Assembly: GCA_030611815.1 (NCBI GenBank)
Contig: JAUWPC010000141.1
Coordinates: 1-8,455 of the forward strand
Source of the DNA: Desulfobacteraceae bacterium
GTDB taxonomy: Bacteria > Desulfobacterota > DSM-4660 > Desulfatiglandales > Desulfatiglandaceae
Reading direction: 5' to 3'
Length of the DNA: 8,455 nucleotides
Shown here: positions 5,992 to 8,455 of the stretch, piece by piece
Layout of the letters: each line of letters starts with the position of its first letter
Numbering within the stretch: position 1 is the stretch's first letter
The notes under the pieces: generated by a model
What the model saw: only the letters and a program-made list of their open reading frames with translations
The model's database searches: none
What the model was told of the DNA's origin: nothing
Position numbers and translations under genes: made by a program

Positions 5992-7043
5992 CTCATGAAG
6001 ACAGAGCCTCCGCCGTCAGGAAAGGGGAAGAACCAGACAGTGCGAACATCGAGGCGTTTCTGAAAGATGCCATTCCCGGACTTAGCGGAAAACTTGTCAT
6101 AAGCCAGTTCCCGAGCGGCTACTCCAACCTTACCTATCTGCTCACCGTGGGAAAGAGAGAATTTGTCCTTCGACGGCCTCCATTCGGCACCAAAGCGAAG
6201 ACTGCACACGATATGGGCCGGGAATACAACATTCTCAAGGCGTTGCGACCGGTGTTTCCATACTGTCCGGAACCGTTGGCCTACAGTGAAGATCTTTCTA
6301 TCATCGGCTCCCCTTTCTACGTGATGGAACGGTTGCGTGGAATCATCCTCCGGAGGGATCTTCCCTCCGGCCTATCCTTTACCTCTCAGCAGGCACGAAG
6401 ACTCTGTGAAAATCTTCTTGATATACAGATCGACCTCCATTCCATTGCTTACAAGGAAGTGGGCCTGGAAAATTTCGGAAAACCCAAAGGGTACGTGGAA
6501 AGACAGGTGAAAGGCTGGACCGGGAGATACAGGGCGGCCCGGACCGGGGATGCCCCGGATTTTGAAGCAGTCATGGCGTGGCTTCTGGAAAACAGGTCCT
6601 CAGACACCGACAGGCCGGGTATTGTTCACAACGATTACAAGTTTGATAATTGCGTCCTGGATGAAAACGACCCCACCCGTATTATCGGAATCCTGGATTG
6701 GGAAATGGCAACCATAGGGGATCCCCTAATGGATCTGGCCAATTCACTTGCATATTGGGTTCAACGGGATGACCCGCCCGACATCCAAATCATCCGGACC
6801 ATGCCCACCCATCTCAAGGGAGCCCTCACCCGGGAGGAGATGGTTAAACGATATGCTGAAATGACCGGTCGGGATATTTCGAACTTCAATTTCTACCTCT
6901 GCTTTGCTCGTTTTCGACTGGCGGTCATTGCCCAGCAGATTTACTACCGCTACTATCACGGCGAGACGAAGGACGAACGGTTTAAGAATCTGATTTTTGC
7001 GGTGCATGTACTTGAGAAGGCAGCGATGAAACTGGTTAGGTAA
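5988..7043 (+). CDS. APH-fold phosphotransferase, ACAD10/ACAD11/LvaA-like kinase
   Basis: A 351-residue soluble kinase of the aminoglycoside-phosphotransferase fold. SGYSNLTYLL (43-52) is the nucleotide loop. FVLRRPP (59-65) is the strand where a lysine usually sits and where Arg is common in this branch. AHDMGREY (73-80) supplies the conserved helix Glu. HNDYKFDN (214-221) is the HxDxxxxN catalytic loop with D216 and N221. ILDWEMATIGDPLMDL (235-250) is the metal-binding segment with D237. The GYSNLTY, RRPP and DWEMATIGDP wording is typical of the kinase domain of ACAD10/ACAD11 and of LvaA rather than of antibiotic-resistance enzymes. The inferred reaction is ATP-dependent phosphorylation of a hydroxyacyl-CoA, preparing it for the dehydrogenase upstream. 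The start codon overlaps the TetR stop (ATGA), so translation is coupled. All key catalytic residues are present. Confidence 0.93.
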   Translation: MTHEDRASAVRKGEEPDSANIEAFLKDAIPGLSGKLVISQFPSGYSNLTYLLTVGKREFVLRRPPFGTKAKTAHDMGREYNILKALRPVFPYCPEPLAYSEDLSIIGSPFYVMERLRGIILRRDLPSGLSFTSQQARRLCENLLDIQIDLHSIAYKEVGLENFGKPKGYVERQVKGWTGRYRAARTGDAPDFEAVMAWLLENRSSDTDRPGIVHNDYKFDNCVLDENDPTRIIGILDWEMATIGDPLMDLANSLAYWVQRDDPPDIQIIRTMPTHLKGALTREEMVKRYAEMTGRDISNFNFYLCFARFRLAVIAQQIYYRYYHGETKDERFKNLIFAVHVLEKAAMKLVR

Positions 7044-7163
7044 AAGAGGCTTTCATTATAACCGCCCCGAAAAATCACCGAAGATCTCACCACAGCGTGT
7101 CCATTCCCAGGTACACTGAGTCCTGGATGTCTGGCCAATTCCTTGAGAGACATGCTTGATGGT
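7044..7163. other. Non-coding spacer after the kinase gene
   Basis: I see no gene in these 120 bases. A CCAGG (7107-7111) / CCTGG (7122-7126) pair could form a small stem with a 10-base loop, but no T-run follows. The hairpin repeat begins immediately after. Confidence 0.5.
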
Positions 7164-7291
7164 CTCGTAAAAAGTCAGAAAGCACCCGTTATTGTCATTC
7201 CCGTGAAAACGGGAATCCAGGAAAATCAATCCCGCCGCGGCGGGAGACTCCCGCTTTCGCGGGAGTGACGGCCGTGGAGACTTTTTACGAG
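7164..7291. repeat. Composite hairpin repeat with 13-bp terminal inverted repeats (MITE/BIME-like)
   Basis: The element is bounded by CTCGTAAAAAGTC (7164-7176) and its exact reverse complement GACTTTTTACGAG (7279-7291). Inside are three perfect dyads: ATTCCCGT-GAAA-ACGGGAAT (7197-7216), the palindrome TCCCGCCGCGGCGGGA (7230-7245), and ACTCCCGC-TTTC-GCGGGAGT (7247-7266). The first and third units are inverted copies of a GTCAYTCCCGYGAAAR-type REP sequence. There is no open reading frame and no clear target-site duplication at the ends (GATGGT left, TTTGTC right). It lies between two genes that converge, the kinase and the helicase, a common location for such elements, and may also act as a bidirectional 3'-end structure. 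Confidence 0.8.
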
Positions 7292-7302
7292 TTTGTCATG
7301 CT

Positions 7303-7320
7303 TCGCCCTTTAATGGGCGA
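7303..7320. other. Hairpin overlapping the helicase stop codon
   Basis: TCGCCC (7303-7308) and GGGCGA (7315-7320) form a 6-bp stem with a 6-base loop containing the helicase stop codon. Neither strand has a T-run after it, so it is not a standard intrinsic terminator. It may protect the 3' end or simply be coincidence. Confidence 0.3.
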
Positions 7321-8455
7321 CCCCAATTCGACCCTGAGCGATATGTTTCGTCCTTTTTAAGCCGAATATTCCCTTGCCCCCATGTCGCTGAGAACTGGGA
7401 ACTGCTCGCATATGTTTTTTTGGGGCCGGCGCATTGTAGTCGAAATCCGTCAAGGTGCGGCGCTCAACTTTTGAACCGATGACACGATCAATGGCATTGA
7501 CCATTTGATTGTCATCACGGGTGATCAACGTGAATGCATCTCCGCTTTGGTCGGCCCGTCCGGTCCGGCCAATACGATGGATGTACGCATCCGGGGTGTT
7601 TGGCATATCGTAATTGATAACGTGAGAGATCTGACAGATATCAATGCCGCGCGCAGCGATGTCGGTGGCTACCAGGACCTGAAATCTCCCGTTGCGGAAG
7701 CCGTCAAGCGCGGCCTGGCGACGGCCCTGGGAAAGATTCCCCTGCAGCGAAGTGGAACGGAAACCGGCCCGGGCCAGTTGTTCTCCCAGGCGCTTGGCAC
7801 GGTGTTTGGTGCGCGTGAACACCAGCACGGATTGGGAGTTGATATGGCCCAGAAGTTTCAGCAGGAACGCCGTTTTCAAATGCTGCGCCACAGGATAATG
7901 GGCGTGGCTGACGGTCTCTGCCGGTGCGGTTTCCCCTGCCTTTATTGTAATCGGGTTCATAAGAATGTCTTTGGCCAGGCAGTGGATTTCTTTGGGCATG
8001 GTGGCTGAAAACAAAAGCGTTTGCCGCTGAGCCGGGAGATGTTTCAGTATTCGTCGAATGTCCGGAAGAAATCCCATATCAAGCATATGATCGGCTTCGT
8101 CAATCACCAGCACTTCTACCCGGGTGACGTCGATCGTTCCACGGTCCATGTGGTCAAGGAGCCGGCCGGGGCAGGCAACAACAATCTCTGCGCCCCGTTT
8201 CAGTTTTTGAATTTGAGTGTTGATGTTCACCCCGCCGTAGACGGTAACGCTTCTCATGCGGGTCTCTTTTCCCAGGCTGTTGATGGCATCGTGAATCTGT
8301 TCAGCCAATTCGCGAGTGGGTGCGATGATCAGTGAACGGACATGACCGCGTTTGCCTTGCATTAACCGGTGTAAAATCGGCAGTGCAAAGACCGCCGTCT
8401 TACCGGTACCGGTCTGGGCCAGGCCCATAATGTCTCGTCCGTTCATGACCGACGG
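7310..8455 (-). CDS. DEAD-box ATP-dependent RNA helicase, RhlE-like (5' end outside window)
   Basis: The frame stays open to the window edge, giving 381 visible residues; the N-terminal Q motif and true start lie beyond 8455, and the first visible ATG (8446) is internal. Motifs in order are AQTGTGKT (I), PTRELAEQ (Ia), GG and CPGRLLD (Ib; usually TPGR), VIDEADHMLDMGF (II), SAT (III), VFTRTK (IV), ATDIAARGIDI (V) and HRIGRTGRA (VI). Both RecA-like domains are therefore complete past motif I. The short basic tail after motif VI fits RhlE-type helicases, which remodel RNA in ribosome assembly or mRNA decay. It converges on the phosphotransferase operon and seems functionally unrelated. Confidence 0.95.
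   Translation of the reverse strand, partial: PSVMNGRDIMGLAQTGTGKTAVFALPILHRLMQGKRGHVRSLIIAPTRELAEQIHDAINSLGKETRMRSVTVYGGVNINTQIQKLKRGAEIVVACPGRLLDHMDRGTIDVTRVEVLVIDEADHMLDMGFLPDIRRILKHLPAQRQTLLFSATMPKEIHCLAKDILMNPITIKAGETAPAETVSHAHYPVAQHLKTAFLLKLLGHINSQSVLVFTRTKHRAKRLGEQLARAGFRSTSLQGNLSQGRRQAALDGFRNGRFQVLVATDIAARGIDICQISHVINYDMPNTPDAYIHRIGRTGRADQSGDAFTLITRDDNQMVNAIDRVIGSKVERRTLTDFDYNAPAPKKHMRAVPSSQRHGGKGIFGLKRTKHIAQGRIGVAH

Noticed and set aside
5988..7043. Aminoglycoside resistance kinase
   Set aside because: The fold is shared, but the conserved wording (GYSNLTY, RRPP, DWEMATIGDP) and the dehydrogenase context point to the ACAD10/11-LvaA branch.
7107..7126. CCAGG/CCTGG hairpin as terminator of the kinase operon
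   Set aside because: The stem is short with a 10-base loop and no T-run follows on either strand.
7164..7291. CRISPR array
   Set aside because: The repeats are inverted hairpin units packed within 128 bases, with no regular direct repeat and spacer pattern.

Overview
The window looks like chromosomal DNA of an anaerobic or facultative Gram-negative bacterium, most likely a Desulfobacterota (deltaproteobacterial) fatty-acid or organic-acid degrader. This is inferred from a radical SAM protein of the 'TRNCPWNRCxFC' type, an EtfBA pair beside an acyl-CoA dehydrogenase, and a GTCATTCCCG-type hairpin repeat of a kind I recall from that group. Composition is moderate (about half GC) and fairly even. 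No rRNA, tRNA, CRISPR array, integrase or transposase is visible.

Layout: (1) 29-1087, + strand, a radical SAM enzyme ending in a hairpin/T-run terminator that lies inside the 3' end of the convergent etfA. (2) 1101-2944, - strand, the electron transfer flavoprotein pair etfB-etfA, transcribed leftward. (3) 2945-3174, a divergent AT-rich control region with repeated palindromes (AACTATaGTT and AACTATcGTT) and a plausible etfB promoter. (4) 3175-7043, + strand, four genes: a histidine-phosphatase-fold protein, an acyl-CoA dehydrogenase of the ACAD10/ACAD11/LvaC type, a TetR-family regulator, and an APH-fold phosphotransferase of the ACAD10/ACAD11/LvaA type whose start overlaps the regulator's stop (ATGA). 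(5) 7164-7291, a 128-bp composite repeat with 13-bp terminal inverted repeats and three internal hairpins. (6) 7310-8455, - strand, a DEAD-box RNA helicase (RhlE-like), cut by the window edge.

The likely functional unit is regions 2 to 4. In mammalian ACAD10/ACAD11 and in the Pseudomonas levulinate (lva) pathway, an APH-fold kinase phosphorylates a 4-hydroxyacyl-CoA and a partner acyl-CoA dehydrogenase removes the phosphate to give an enoyl-CoA for beta-oxidation. Here the kinase and dehydrogenase are separate genes, with a phosphatase-fold protein, a TetR regulator and a divergent EtfBA pair. The inferred role is a regulated catabolic module for hydroxyacyl-CoA substrates, with EtfBA as the dehydrogenase's possible electron carrier. 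No acyl-CoA ligase, short-chain dehydrogenase or ETF:quinone oxidoreductase is in the window, so the pathway is incomplete here. The radical SAM and helicase genes look like unrelated neighbours.
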